Positions 1-8,074 of a stretch of DNA of 64,000 bases are shown piece by piece. The stretch is from Microvirga sp. SRT01. Lineage in GTDB: Bacteria; Pseudomonadota; Alphaproteobacteria; Sphingomonadales; Sphingomonadaceae. Position 1 is the stretch's first letter; every line of letters starts with the position of its first letter. Position numbers and translations under genes: made by a program. The notes under the pieces were generated by a model. That model was not told the origin of the DNA and made no database searches. It saw only the letters and a list, made by a program, of their open reading frames with translations. The stretch spans positions 310,001 to 374,000 of the forward strand of contig JAGSNX010000001.1 of assembly GCA_018139225.1 (NCBI GenBank). The letters are read 5' to 3'.

Positions 1-603
1 CTGGGCGAGTTCGTCGATCAGACCGACCACCTCATGCAACGTCTCTTCCGACACGTCGCCGCGCTTCAACCGGCCGCGCACCGCCTGCCCCAGATTCCAC
101 ATCGCACGACGGGCCTGTTCGCGATCGGTCCGCTCGCTCTGCTCCCCCATCGCAGTCAGACGCTGCATCAGCGCCGCAACCTCCTCCTCGCGTTCCGCCA
201 GATGTACGCGCCCGTCGTCGGTGGCGGCGAAGCGCTTCTTGGTGCCCTCTGCCTGCTGCTCCCCGATCTGGCCCATCTCGTCCAGCAGCGTCAGCGTCGG
301 ATAGACCACGCCCGGGCTGGGAGCATAGGCACCGCCGGTCAGCGCCTCGATCCGGCGAATCAGGTCGTAACCGTGGCTCGGTTCGTCCGCGATCAGCTTC
401 AACAGGATCAGGCGAAGCTCGCTGCCGTCGAACATGCGACGACCGCGTCCCGGTCGTCCTTCTTCCCGGTGCCCCGGCGTCCATTCGAACGAGAAGCTGC
501 CACGAGGGCCGCGACCGCCGTGCATGGCGTGGTGCATCGCGCGCCGCATTCCGTCGCGCATCTCTCGATCGGGGCCGCAGCCCCGCTTGTTCATTCCAAA
601 CAT
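1..603 (-). CDS. PadR family transcriptional regulator (3' end cut by window edge)
   Basis: A PadR-type winged-helix repressor, probably binding its own promoter. About 55 N-terminal residues are rich in Gly, Arg, His and Met (for example MRRAMHHAMHGGRGPRG). The PadR core follows: ELRLILLKLIADEPSHGYDL, then GGAYAPSPGVVYPTLTLLDE, then a strand ending in KKRFAATDDG, and a helical C-terminal part. The reading frame is open to base 1, so the C-terminus lies outside the window. The ATG at 603 follows an AAAAGGAA ribosome site. The gene is divergent from rarA, and the intergenic space holds two near-identical palindromic half-sites. The inducing ligand cannot be told; the His-rich head could suggest metal, but that is a guess. 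Confidence 0.85.
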   Translation of the reverse strand, partial: MFGMNKRGCGPDREMRDGMRRAMHHAMHGGRGPRGSFSFEWTPGHREEGRPGRGRRMFDGSELRLILLKLIADEPSHGYDLIRRIEALTGGAYAPSPGVVYPTLTLLDEMGQIGEQQAEGTKKRFAATDDGRVHLAEREEEVAALMQRLTAMGEQSERTDREQARRAMWNLGQAVRGRLKRGDVSEETLHEVVGLIDELAQ

Positions 604-633
604 CGTTGTTCCTTTTAACTCTACGATGCAGCC

Positions 634-681
634 AAGATATATCTTCGATGCTCGATCACAAGATGCCTCAAGATATATTTT
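634..681. promoter_or_regulatory. Putative PadR operator (two AAGATATATnTT sites)
   Basis: AAGATATATCTT, a perfect 12-bp palindrome, lies at 634-645, and a close copy, AAGATATATTTT, at 670-681. They are 36 bp apart, sit in a locally AT-rich island and lie just upstream of the padR start. PadR proteins usually bind AT-rich dyads and repress their own gene, so autoregulation is inferred. The second site is 60 bp upstream of the chosen rarA start, so rarA could be affected too. Confidence 0.55.
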
Positions 682-740
682 CAGCGCGTAGCGATCAGCC
701 GATGGATGACGCCGCGATACGAAGCGCCTACATCGGCGGA

Positions 741-2054
741 ATGGACCTGTTCGCCGGGATCGAGCCCCCCGCCCCCACCGATGCACCTGCCGCCGATGCC
801 CCGCTCGCGGACCGGCTGCGGCCGCGCGCGCTGGACGAGGTCGTGGGTCAGGAGCATCTGACCGGCCCCGACGGCGCGATCGGGCGGATGGTCGCGGCGG
901 GCAGGCTGTCGTCGATGATCCTTTGGGGTCCACCCGGTACCGGCAAGACGACGATCGCGCGGCTGCTCGCCGACGCGGTGGGGCTGCGGTTCGCCAGCAT
1001 TTCCGCCGTGTTCTCGGGCGTCGCCGACCTCAAGCGCGTCTTCGCGGAGGCGAAGGATCATGCCCGCGCCGGCAAGCGCACCCTGTTGTTCGTGGACGAG
1101 ATCCACCGGTTCAACCGCGCGCAGCAGGACGGCTTCCTGCCGTTCGTGGAGGACGGCACCGTCACGCTGGTCGGCGCGACGACGGAGAACCCGTCGTTCG
1201 AGCTCAACGCCGCGCTGCTCAGCCGTGCGCAGGTGCTGATCCTGCACCGGCTCGACCGCGTCGCGCTCGGCCAATTGCTGTCGCGGGGCGAGGAACTGGA
1301 GGGGCGCTCGCTGCCGCTCGACGATGCTGCGCGCGAGGCGTTGATCGCCAGTGCGGATGGCGACGGTCGCTTCCTGCTCAATCAGGCGGAGACGCTGTTC
1401 GCGATCGACTTGCCCGCGCCGCTCGACCCCGCCGGCCTGTCGGCGCTGCTGCAACGCCGGGTCGCGGTGTACGACAAGGATCGCGAGGGACATTACGGGC
1501 TGATCTCCGCGCTCCACAAATCCATCCGCGGCTCCGATCCGCAGGCGGCGCTCTACTATCTGGCGCGGATGCTCGTCGCGGGAGAGGAACCGCTGTACGT
1601 CCTGCGCCGTCTGACGCGGGCGGCGGTGGAGGATATCGGCCTCGCCGATCCGCAGGCGCTGGTGCAGTGCATCGCCGCCAAGGACACCTACGACTTCCTC
1701 GGCTCGCCCGAGGGTGAACTCGCGATCGTGCAGGCGTGCCTCTATCTCGCCACCGCGCCGAAATCGAACGCCGCCTATCTGGCGCAGAAGTCGGCGTGGA
1801 AGACGGCGAAGGAAAGCGGGTCGATCAGCCCGCCCAAGTCCATTCTCGGTGCGCCGACGCGGCTGATGCGCGATCTCGGCTACGGCAAGGGTTACGAATA
1901 CGACCACGACGCCGACGACGCATTCTCGGGCGCGGATTACTGGCCGGAGGAACTCGGGCGGCAACGGTTCTACGAACCGACCGAGCGTGGTTTCGAGAAG
2001 CGCATCGCCGAGCGCATGGCGTGGTGGGACGAACGCCGCGCGGATCGGTCCTGA
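741..2054 (+). CDS. rarA: Replication-associated recombination protein A (AAA ATPase RarA/MgsA)
   Basis: Clamp-loader-like AAA+ ATPase that acts at stalled replication forks. Seen: N-terminal PLADRLRPRALDEVVGQEHL typical of the family, Walker A GPPGTGKTT, Walker B LLFVDEIHRFN, sensor motif GATTENPSFELN, arginine-finger region LLSRAQVL, and a C-terminal tetramerisation domain ending in the DYWPEELGRQRFYEP block. With the start at 741 (MDLFAGIEPP) the protein is 437 aa, the usual size. An in-frame ATG at 702 would add 13 residues, and the longest reading from 606 would run through the padR operator, which makes it unlikely. The stop overlaps the next gene's ATG by one base (TGATG). Confidence 0.93.
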   Translation: MDLFAGIEPPAPTDAPAADAPLADRLRPRALDEVVGQEHLTGPDGAIGRMVAAGRLSSMILWGPPGTGKTTIARLLADAVGLRFASISAVFSGVADLKRVFAEAKDHARAGKRTLLFVDEIHRFNRAQQDGFLPFVEDGTVTLVGATTENPSFELNAALLSRAQVLILHRLDRVALGQLLSRGEELEGRSLPLDDAAREALIASADGDGRFLLNQAETLFAIDLPAPLDPAGLSALLQRRVAVYDKDREGHYGLISALHKSIRGSDPQAALYYLARMLVAGEEPLYVLRRLTRAAVEDIGLADPQALVQCIAAKDTYDFLGSPEGELAIVQACLYLATAPKSNAAYLAQKSAWKTAKESGSISPPKSILGAPTRLMRDLGYGKGYEYDHDADDAFSGADYWPEELGRQRFYEPTERGFEKRIAERMAWWDERRADRS

Positions 2055-2395
2055 TGCGTGCATGGGCCGAGGTGGTCGCGTTCGCGCTGACGCTGCCCGA
2101 CACCTATCTCGAATCCTTCTACAATGACCTCTGCCCCAAAGTGAATCGCAAGGCCTTCGTCTCGCCGGGCCGCGAGCCGGACAGTTTCCACGTTCCCGCT
2201 CCGCATGAGGAGAAAGCGATACTGATGGAAACCGACCCGGACACCTTCTGGCAGACGGCGCACTACGCGTACTGGCCGGGACTGCTGGTCCGCTACGGCA
2301 GCACCGATCCGGAACGGGTGAAGCGGGTCATCACCCGCGCGTGGTGGGACCGTGCGTCGCGGACGCAGCGAAAGGCGTTCGGCGATCGTCCCTAA
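2054..2395 (+). CDS. MmcQ/YjbR family DNA-binding protein
   Basis: 113-residue CyaY-like-fold protein of the MmcQ/YjbR family. Typical pieces are LTLPDTYLESFYND near the N-terminus, then VNRKAFVSPGRE, an EKAILMETDPDTFWQTAHYAYWPGLLVRY core and the conserved RAWWDRASRTQRKA tail. Members bind DNA or are of unknown role. It begins on the last base of the rarA stop codon, so the two are probably translated together. It overlaps the following GTG-started gene by 44 bases. Confidence 0.85.
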   Translation: MRAWAEVVAFALTLPDTYLESFYNDLCPKVNRKAFVSPGREPDSFHVPAPHEEKAILMETDPDTFWQTAHYAYWPGLLVRYGSTDPERVKRVITRAWWDRASRTQRKAFGDRP

Positions 2396-3239
2396 GCATT
2401 TCACCCACTTCGCCGCGATCGATTGGTCCGGGGCGAAGGCTCGCCTTCACAAGGGCATCGCCTTGGCGACGTGCGACTCCGGCGATGCCGCGCCCATGTT
2501 GGTGCCACCGCCGGAGCGGGCCTGGTCGCGGCAGGCGATCCTCGACTGGCTGCTCGCGCAGGCCGAAGCACCGATGCTGGTCGGCTTCGACTTCAGCTTC
2601 TCCGCTCCGTTCGTGGCCCGCGGTGCACACCTGCCGGGGGAGACGACGACCACCGACGCTCGCGCGCTCTGGGCCTACGTCGATGCGGCCAGCAACGACG
2701 AGGATCTCGGCGCGGCGTCGTTTCTGGAGGCACGGCGCGGCAGGCATTTCTACCTCGGTGCGGCGGACGGCGCGAAGGCGGATTTCCTGCACTGGCGCAC
2801 CTGCGAAGTCGCGACGGAGGGCGGTCGGAAGCCATCCACCGTGTACGACGCGATCGGCGCGGCGCAGGTGGCGAAAGCGAGTTTCGCAGGCATGCGCTTG
2901 CTGCACGCCCTGGCGGGGCGGGTGCCGGTGTGGCCGTTCGATCCGCTGCCCGACCGTGGCATGGCAGTGGTGGAAATCTACACCGCGATCGCCGCGCGCG
3001 CTGCGGGCATGCGCAAGGGCATCAGCAAGTTGCGCGACGCCGTCGCGCTCGACACAGCCCTCGCCGCGGTGGGTAGCCGCCCGCATGCACCGCTCTCCGC
3101 GTACGACGATCACTCCACCGACGCGATCCTAGCCGCCGCGTGGCTCCGCGCCTCCGTCGGGCGAGCCGATCTATGGCAACCTGCGGCGATGACGAATGAC
3201 GTAGCCGCGACTGAGGGCTGGACGTTCGGCGTCCCCTGA
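2352..3239 (+). CDS. Conserved hypothetical protein, DUF429-like (RNase H-like fold)
   Basis: 295 residues starting at GTG 2352; no ATG is available before the conserved AAIDWSGAK segment, so this start gives a 44-base overlap with the gene upstream. The acidic motifs IDWSG (about residue 24), GFDFSFSAP (about residue 77) and a C-terminal DHSTDAILAAAWLR resemble the DUF429/predicted-nuclease arrangement, where Asp/Glu residues on an RNase H-like fold would hold metal. A nuclease role is inferred, not shown. It is third in a rarA-led run and is followed by tRNA-Thr. Confidence 0.75.
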   Translation: MRRGRSERRSAIVPKHFTHFAAIDWSGAKARLHKGIALATCDSGDAAPMLVPPPERAWSRQAILDWLLAQAEAPMLVGFDFSFSAPFVARGAHLPGETTTTDARALWAYVDAASNDEDLGAASFLEARRGRHFYLGAADGAKADFLHWRTCEVATEGGRKPSTVYDAIGAAQVAKASFAGMRLLHALAGRVPVWPFDPLPDRGMAVVEIYTAIAARAAGMRKGISKLRDAVALDTALAAVGSRPHAPLSAYDDHSTDAILAAAWLRASVGRADLWQPAAMTNDVAATEGWTFGVP

Positions 3240-3260
3240 CGCTAGGGGAGCGATCGGAAC

Positions 3261-3336
3261 GCCGGTTTAGCTCAGCTGGTAGAGCAGCGGTTTTGTAAAC
3301 CGAAGGTCGCGGGTTCGATTCCTGCAACCGGCACCA
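3261..3336 (+). tRNA. tRNA-Thr (anticodon TGT)
   Basis: 76-nt cloverleaf. The acceptor arms are GCCGGTT (3261-3267) and AACCGGC (3326-3332), with discriminator A and an encoded CCA. The D arm is GCTC...GAGC. The anticodon loop TTTGTAA has anticodon TGT at 3294-3296, reading ACA codons. The T arm has GGTTCGATTCC. The stem base pair next to the variable loop is a G-A mismatch. No integrase or direct repeat of its 3' end was seen downstream. Confidence 0.96.
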
Positions 3337-3536
3337 GCCGTCCTGTCATTTTCCGCGGTATGGCAGCACGGTTCCAAGGTTCGATGAACCCTCGCCGCGA
3401 CAACGAATGTTCCGTTTTTCCACCGGCCGGCTCGCCCGGTCAGCGATGGTGTTGTCCCTTCAGCATCAAGGCTGCCGTGCGGCAACGTGCTCGCTTGTCC
3501 TGAAAAGAGATTTAATTGGTTAATCATGAGTGAAAA

Positions 3537-3557
3537 TTCATGTTGAGATCACATGAA
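3537..3557. promoter_or_regulatory. Perfect inverted repeat upstream of the PEP-CTERM gene
   Basis: TTCATGT, a 7-nt spacer, then ACATGAA form a perfect dyad 60 bp ahead of the PEP-CTERM start in an AT-rich stretch. A weak -35/-10 pair (TTGAGA at 3543 and ATAAAC at 3564, only 15 bp apart) overlaps it. It may be an operator; no regulator can be assigned. Confidence 0.35.
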
Positions 3558-3616
3558 CCTCAGATAAACGATCGCTCAGCACCCGCCCCTTGGCTCGGTG
3601 TCATGGGGAAACAATC

Positions 3617-4219
3617 ATGAAGACGATCAAGATGCTGGCGCTTGCCGCTGCCGCGACGATGGCGATCACGGCGCCTGCGATGGCCGCCACGATCACCTAC
3701 ACCTTCACCGGCACCTTCTCGGGTGTGAACGGCGGACCGTTCGCCAACGTCGACGCGACGTTCACCGGCACGGCCGACACCGCCGATGTTCAGGCGTTCG
3801 GTCCGGGCACCTTCGTCACTCCGCTCGCATCGCTTCAGGCGGTATCGCCGACCGCCGGCACCTTCAACGTGACCAGCCCGGCGTTCTTCTTCAAGAACAA
3901 CTTCGGCTACGTCGGCATCCAGTTCAACGCCCTGGACAACTCGTCGTACTTCTCGGGGGATAACGCCCTCCTGATCAACTATGACGGGGCGTCCAACGTC
4001 GCCACGACGCCGATCAGCTATTTCAGCGGTATCGACGCCACGTTCGACACCGATCGCGGTTCGGTGACGATCACCAGCGCGGTCAACGGCACGTTCGCCG
4101 CATCGGTGGCCGGTGCGGTTCCTGAGCCTGCGACCTGGGCCATGATGATCGGCGGCTTCGGCATGGTCGGTGGTGCGGTGCGCCGTCGTCGTGTCAGCAC
4201 GAAGATTTCGTTCGCCTGA
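3617..4219 (+). CDS. Secreted PEPxxWA-CTERM anchored protein
   Basis: 200-residue exported protein. The start at 3617 follows a GGGGAA ribosome site. It has a Sec signal peptide (MKTIKMLALAAAATMAITAP, cleavage near AMA-A), a Thr/Gly/Phe-rich beta-type middle, and a C-terminal sorting signal: VPEPATWAMMIGGFGMVG followed by RRRR. The motif-hydrophobic helix-Arg cluster layout is the PEP-CTERM anchor. Such proteins are processed by an exosortase and are often linked to exopolysaccharide. No exosortase gene is in the window. The function of the mature domain is unknown. Confidence 0.9.
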   Translation: MKTIKMLALAAAATMAITAPAMAATITYTFTGTFSGVNGGPFANVDATFTGTADTADVQAFGPGTFVTPLASLQAVSPTAGTFNVTSPAFFFKNNFGYVGIQFNALDNSSYFSGDNALLINYDGASNVATTPISYFSGIDATFDTDRGSVTITSAVNGTFAASVAGAVPEPATWAMMIGGFGMVGGAVRRRRVSTKISFA

Positions 4220-4251
4220 TCCTCTAAGCCTTTCCGATCAGGTCCGAGGAG

Positions 4252-4286
4252 GCCGCCGACCGCGTATGCAGGTCGGCGGCTTCTTT
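4252..4286 (+). terminator. Rho-independent terminator after the PEP-CTERM gene
   Basis: GCCGCCGACC, a 9-nt loop, GGTCGGCGGC: a perfect 10-bp stem followed by TTCTTT. It lies 33 bp after the stop codon. Confidence 0.85.
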
Positions 4287-4454
4287 GCATTTGGGCGAGT
4301 CGGTACGCTCGCTGCTGACGTGCGGACATCGCGTGATCCGCAGGCACGGGTTTGGCTTCGCGCAGGTTCATAACCTTGACGATCCGGGGCGTCCGGCCCG
4401 GACGTCACCCGCCCGACGAGGCCGGCACCCACCACGTGGGTCGGCAAGATCGCC

Positions 4455-5198
4455 CTACCTCAAGGTACGTCGGTAGAATTGCAGCGTGAGTGCCATCGCC
4501 TGAAGGAACAGCGCCGGATCGTAACGCGGCCCCTCGTCCCGCAGGAATGCGTGCTGCGCATTCATCTCATGCCACTCATAGGCTGCGCCGACCTCCTCCA
4601 GCCGGGTGCGGATCGCCTCCCGCCCCGCAAAGGGGACATGCGGGTCCTGCCGTCCCCACACGAACATCGCCTCCGCTTTCAGGTTGGCCATACGTGCGAG
4701 GCTGTCGTCGGATCGGCCCTCGCCCAATGTCCCCGAATGAATGTCCGTCGGGTAGAAGCAAGCGGCGGCAGCCACGCGCGGATCGAGCGCGGCCCGGTAG
4801 GCGAGATGGCCGCCGAGACACACGCCGAACGTTCCCAAGCGGCCGTTGCAGGCGGCATGCGCGAGCATGGCGGTCGTGGCGGCCTCCGCGTCGGCATCGA
4901 ACGCAGAAACAGGCTTTGCGAATTTGAGCGCGTTACCCCGGTCCGTGCCGGCCTGATCATACTCCAGAATCGTACCCGCCGGCTCGTACTCGTGGTAGAC
5001 TTCGGGTACGGCGACGACATACCCGTTCCCCGCGATCATCGCCGCCAACCGGCGGATCGGGGCCGTGACCTGATAGATTTCCGAGAACAGGAGCACGCCC
5101 GGAAAGCGGCCCGCGATGGCAGGCCGGAACAGATGCATCCGCATCGGACCGCTGCCTGGCACGTCGACATCCAGTGTCTCGTCGCTGCGCAAGATCAT
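4455..5198 (-). CDS. Dienelactone hydrolase family protein
   Basis: 247-residue alpha/beta hydrolase. The catalytic triad is visible: Cys nucleophile in FGVCLGG (about residue 126), Asp in VWGRQDPHVPF and His in NAQHAFLRDE. Cys instead of Ser is typical of dienelactone hydrolases, which open lactones in chlorocatechol and related pathways; many members have other ester substrates. There is no signal peptide, so it should be cytoplasmic. It stands alone with no aromatic degradation genes nearby, so the substrate is open. Confidence 0.87.
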   Translation of the reverse strand: MILRSDETLDVDVPGSGPMRMHLFRPAIAGRFPGVLLFSEIYQVTAPIRRLAAMIAGNGYVVAVPEVYHEYEPAGTILEYDQAGTDRGNALKFAKPVSAFDADAEAATTAMLAHAACNGRLGTFGVCLGGHLAYRAALDPRVAAAACFYPTDIHSGTLGEGRSDDSLARMANLKAEAMFVWGRQDPHVPFAGREAIRTRLEEVGAAYEWHEMNAQHAFLRDEGPRYDPALFLQAMALTLQFYRRTLR

Positions 5199-5360
5199 GC
5201 GAATATCCTCAAGCCGACCTGATGAAGGGCACTGCCGTCATAGCACCCGCGCTCGCAGCGGTAAGTCACTCTGCGCCGCAGCTCGTCTTCTGGCGTATCG
5301 AGAACCTATCGCCTCGCCGAACGTCTAGCCTTGAACTGACACCTGATGCCGAACGGAGTG

Positions 5361-5912
5361 ATGATGGAAATACCGGGGTTGATGGTCGGAATGGCTGGTG
5401 TCGTACTGGCGTTTGCCCCGGTCAATTCAGCTTCGGCTGTTCCTCAGGTTTCGTTGGGCACGATTTCGGTCGGCGCCGGACGCGACGCTTCGAACGCTGA
5501 GGACGCATCGCCCGATGTGGATGCCGCCGCCGCCGCCGCGCTCGGTGAGAAGGGCTTTACGATCCTCAACGACCCCGGCCACGCTGCCTATGTCGCCGAA
5601 GTCGTCGTGACGAGGACAGATGTCGGTGCCGCGTCGGTTCGCGTGCGCAGCGGAAAAGCCGCCGTTGTCGGCGCAGGGCTCAGCGTTCCCATCGGCAGTG
5701 GCGGATCACGGATCGTCCCGCTGCAGCGGACGGAATTGACGATCACCATCCGCAAGCGAGGCGGTGCAGCGATCCTCTGGCACGGTGCGGCGATGACCGT
5801 TCGTTCGGAGGGGGCGCTGAACGCAAGCGCCGATGGCGTCGCGTCTGCGCTGAGCGAAGCGGCGCTACGCCGCTATCCTGCTGTCTCGAACGAGGTCACC
5901 AGCGTACCCTGA
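5361..5912 (+). CDS. Exported hypothetical protein
   Basis: About 183 residues. An N-terminal hydrophobic stretch (MVGMAGVVLAFAPVNSASA) looks like a signal peptide. The mature part has a short Ala/Asp-rich link, a GFTILNDPGHAAYVAEVVVTR segment and a glycine-rich GAGLSVPIGSGG turn. This layout resembles periplasmic or outer-membrane-associated DUF4136-type proteins, but no firm family match is claimed. The start at 5361 (ATGATG) has a CGGAG site just before it; an ATG at 5346 is also possible. Confidence 0.65.
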   Translation: MMEIPGLMVGMAGVVLAFAPVNSASAVPQVSLGTISVGAGRDASNAEDASPDVDAAAAAALGEKGFTILNDPGHAAYVAEVVVTRTDVGAASVRVRSGKAAVVGAGLSVPIGSGGSRIVPLQRTELTITIRKRGGAAILWHGAAMTVRSEGALNASADGVASALSEAALRRYPAVSNEVTSVP

Positions 5913-5985
5913 CCGCTCGCCCCGAAAGCTGATGCAGAACGGGCTTGGGACAGCTATTGATCGATGCAGCCATCAGGAGAGGTCT

Positions 5986-6285
5986 ATGTCGGTCAAGGTC
6001 ATCGCGTTCGTCAGCGTCAAGCCCGGGCACGAGGATGGGCTCGTGGCCGCGGCGCGCCCCTGCATCACCGCGTCGCGCGCGGAGCCGGGCGTGCTGTACT
6101 ACGACCTCTGGCGGGAGGTCGACGGCGAGCGGCGCTTCGTCTTCGACGAATTGTACGTCGACGATGCGGCGGTGCAGGCCCACATGGCATCCGACCATTT
6201 CAAGGCGTTCGGCATCGCAGCGCGCGACCTCGCCTCGGCGCGGCCGATCATCACCGTGACGCACGCCGTCGAGGTGGCCGACTGA
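5986..6285 (+). CDS. Antibiotic biosynthesis monooxygenase (ABM/YgiN-like) domain protein
   Basis: 99-residue single-domain protein of the dimeric ferredoxin-like ABM fold: VKVIAFVSVKPGHEDGLVAAARP at the start, the EPGVLYYDLWREVD core and a FDELYVDDAAVQAHMASDHFK helix. Relatives such as YgiN act on quinols, or on polyketides, without a bound cofactor. The start at 5986 is fixed by the AGGAGAGG ribosome site. It lies 59 bp ahead of a NIPSNAP protein of related fold, which suggests a shared small-molecule oxidation role (inference). Confidence 0.83.
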   Translation: MSVKVIAFVSVKPGHEDGLVAAARPCITASRAEPGVLYYDLWREVDGERRFVFDELYVDDAAVQAHMASDHFKAFGIAARDLASARPIITVTHAVEVAD

Positions 6286-6344
6286 CAAGATGCCGCGTGT
6301 GCCGGCGCCGACACGACCATGACGACCGAAATTGTGAGGATTGG

Positions 6345-7148
6345 ATGACCTTTTCGATCGACCGACGATCGCTGCTCGCGGGTGCTGCCGTCGGGAGTGT
6401 GGCTCTTGGTGCCACCGGTTCCCGCGCGCAGCCGGGCGCAATCCCGGAGATCTACGAGCTTCGGACCTATCGACTGGTCCACGGCCCGATGCGGGAGCGG
6501 CTCGACGCTTATCTGAAGAACGCCTTCATCCCGGCCGCGCGCCGCGCCGGCTGTGGACCGGTGGGCGTCTTCACGGTGGCGATCGGTGCCGAAAGCCCGA
6601 CCGTCCAGGTTCTCATCCCGCATCCGTCGATCGCAGACTTCGTGGCGCTCCCCGATCGGCTGAGTGCCGATCGAGGCTACGCAACGCTTGCCGAGCCGTT
6701 CTTCAGCGCGACGCCGGAACGTCCGCCCTATGCCTCGCTGGAGGTGAAGCTGATGCGCGCCTTCCCGCACTTTACCCGCGTCGAGCGGTCTGCCGCCTCA
6801 CGCGACAACACGTCGCGCCTATTCGAATTGAGAACGTACTTCAGTCATAACGATAGGGCAGGAGCTACGAAGATCGGGATGTTCGACACCGGCGGCGAGA
6901 TCGAGATATTCCGGCGCAACGGACTCACGCCGGTTTTCTTCGCTCAGGACCTCACCGGGCCTCGTCTGCCGAGCCTCACCTATATGCTGATGTTCCCCGA
7001 CCTAGCGACGCGGGAGCGAAACTGGCGCGCGTTCGGGTCCGATCCCGCATGGCGCCGGCTCATCGCGACACCGGGGCTCACCGATCCTGACATCACCACG
7101 GGCATCGGCAACCAGATCCTCAACCCAGCGCCCTATTCGCAGATCTGA
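6345..7148 (+). CDS. NIPSNAP family protein with Tat signal
   Basis: 267 residues. The N-terminus has a twin-arginine-type signal (DRRSLLAGAAVGSVALGATG, then an Ala-x-Ala-like site near SRAQ), so it is probably exported folded. It has two NIPSNAP repeats, each starting with an ELRTY motif (IYELRTYRL near residue 36 and LFELRTYFS near residue 157), which is the family's normal two-domain size. NIPSNAP proteins have a dimeric alpha/beta-barrel fold; biochemical activity is poorly known. It follows the ABM gene on the same strand. Confidence 0.85.
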   Translation: MTFSIDRRSLLAGAAVGSVALGATGSRAQPGAIPEIYELRTYRLVHGPMRERLDAYLKNAFIPAARRAGCGPVGVFTVAIGAESPTVQVLIPHPSIADFVALPDRLSADRGYATLAEPFFSATPERPPYASLEVKLMRAFPHFTRVERSAASRDNTSRLFELRTYFSHNDRAGATKIGMFDTGGEIEIFRRNGLTPVFFAQDLTGPRLPSLTYMLMFPDLATRERNWRAFGSDPAWRRLIATPGLTDPDITTGIGNQILNPAPYSQI

Positions 7149-7182
7149 CGGGAATACCGGTCAAGCGACAGACGTGCCCGGC

Positions 7183-7554
7183 CTACGTCGGCAACATCCG
7201 GCCTGTGGTCCGATCGAGCCCGCGTGCGGTGTAGATGTCCAGCGCGGTCGCGCCCAGTACGAACAGGATCGCTCCCCAGACGGCCCTATTGCGGGGGTGG
7301 GCCTTCGCCGCCGCCCCCAGCGCCGTGAGATCCAGCGCATCACCGGCGACGCGGCCCCAGACGTTGGTAGACAGCGCTGGCGCCGCAAGCAGGCCGGCGC
7401 CGGCCACCAGCTCGCGGGCACCAAAGGCGCGGATCAACGGCTCCGAACCCTCCGCCTCCAGCGTCTGGGCGATCCGCTTCGCACCGAACATTTCCGCCAC
7501 CCCCAGGGCGACGGAGAAGATCCCTAATCCAAGTCCTAACGCTTTGAAGTTCAT
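7183..7554 (-). CDS. Small integral membrane protein (DUF4267-like, tentative)
   Basis: 123 residues with four hydrophobic segments: near residues 4-22, 47-62, 72-82 and 90-106. The first reads MNFKALGLGLGIFSVALGVA. The loops carry FGARELVAGAGLL and GDALDLTALGAA. The arrangement resembles small DUF4267-type membrane proteins found in sphingomonads, an attribution made from memory. A TGGAG ribosome site precedes the ATG at 7554. Confidence 0.7.
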   Translation of the reverse strand: MNFKALGLGLGIFSVALGVAEMFGAKRIAQTLEAEGSEPLIRAFGARELVAGAGLLAAPALSTNVWGRVAGDALDLTALGAAAKAHPRNRAVWGAILFVLGATALDIYTARGLDRTTGRMLPT

Positions 7555-7613
7555 GACTTAACTCCACATCGTTCCTGTTGGATCAACGGCATTCGGGCGC
7601 AGGCGTTCCGACG

Positions 7614-7985
7614 TCAGGCCTCGGTTCCACTCCCGTTTGCGGAGTCGGAGTCATAGTCCTCGCCATCCTGTCCGCCCCCTGCGCCGGAACCGCTGCCGTG
7701 CACTTCGCCCGTCGCTCGATCGACATAGGCCCGATGGCCGTCTTCCGGCGGGATGCCTGCGCGGGCATTGCGCGCGATGGAATTCGCTGCCGTCCCGCCA
7801 TCATCCGCGCCGACCGCGATTCGATCCGGCAGGTTCTCGCGATAGGTACCGGCTTCCTGGCCAGAATAATGGCCCTCGTCGCCCGCACGATTGTCACGGA
7901 TTTCGATCGTGTCGTCGGTGGCGGGGCGAGCGATGTCATCCTTGGCGGGAGAGCGATCGGCGGCGTGGTCGTGGCGGTCGGGCAT
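7614..7985 (-). CDS. Acidic, low-complexity hypothetical protein
   Basis: 123 residues, almost entirely Asp, Gly, Ala, Arg, His and Thr, with no hydrophobic core. It begins MPDRHDHAADRSPAKDDIAR and ends in a Gly/Ser/Asp-rich tail (GSGSGAGGGQDGEDYDSDS). It is predicted to be largely disordered. Coding is supported by a strong CTGGAGGA ribosome site before the ATG at 7985. It is divergent from the nuclease/phosphatase gene at 8075. No function can be assigned; stress or hydration proteins often have such composition. Confidence 0.6.
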   Translation of the reverse strand: MPDRHDHAADRSPAKDDIARPATDDTIEIRDNRAGDEGHYSGQEAGTYRENLPDRIAVGADDGGTAANSIARNARAGIPPEDGHRAYVDRATGEVHGSGSGAGGGQDGEDYDSDSANGSGTEA

Positions 7986-8074
7986 GCTATCCTCCAGGAT
8001 CTGTACCGCGCTTCAACGCATGGCCGCGCCGAGGGCTGCAACCGTCCGCCATGCTGCTGCGTTGCGGCTGCGGA

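Noticed and set aside
681..2063. Long leftward open frame of 460 codons opposite rarA
   Set aside because: Mirror frame of a real GC-rich gene; its translation is Arg/Glu/His-rich with no domain, while the forward frame has clear Walker motifs.
3261..3336. tRNA-Thr as an integration site for a mobile element
   Set aside because: No integrase, no repeat of the tRNA 3' end and no change of gene content downstream.
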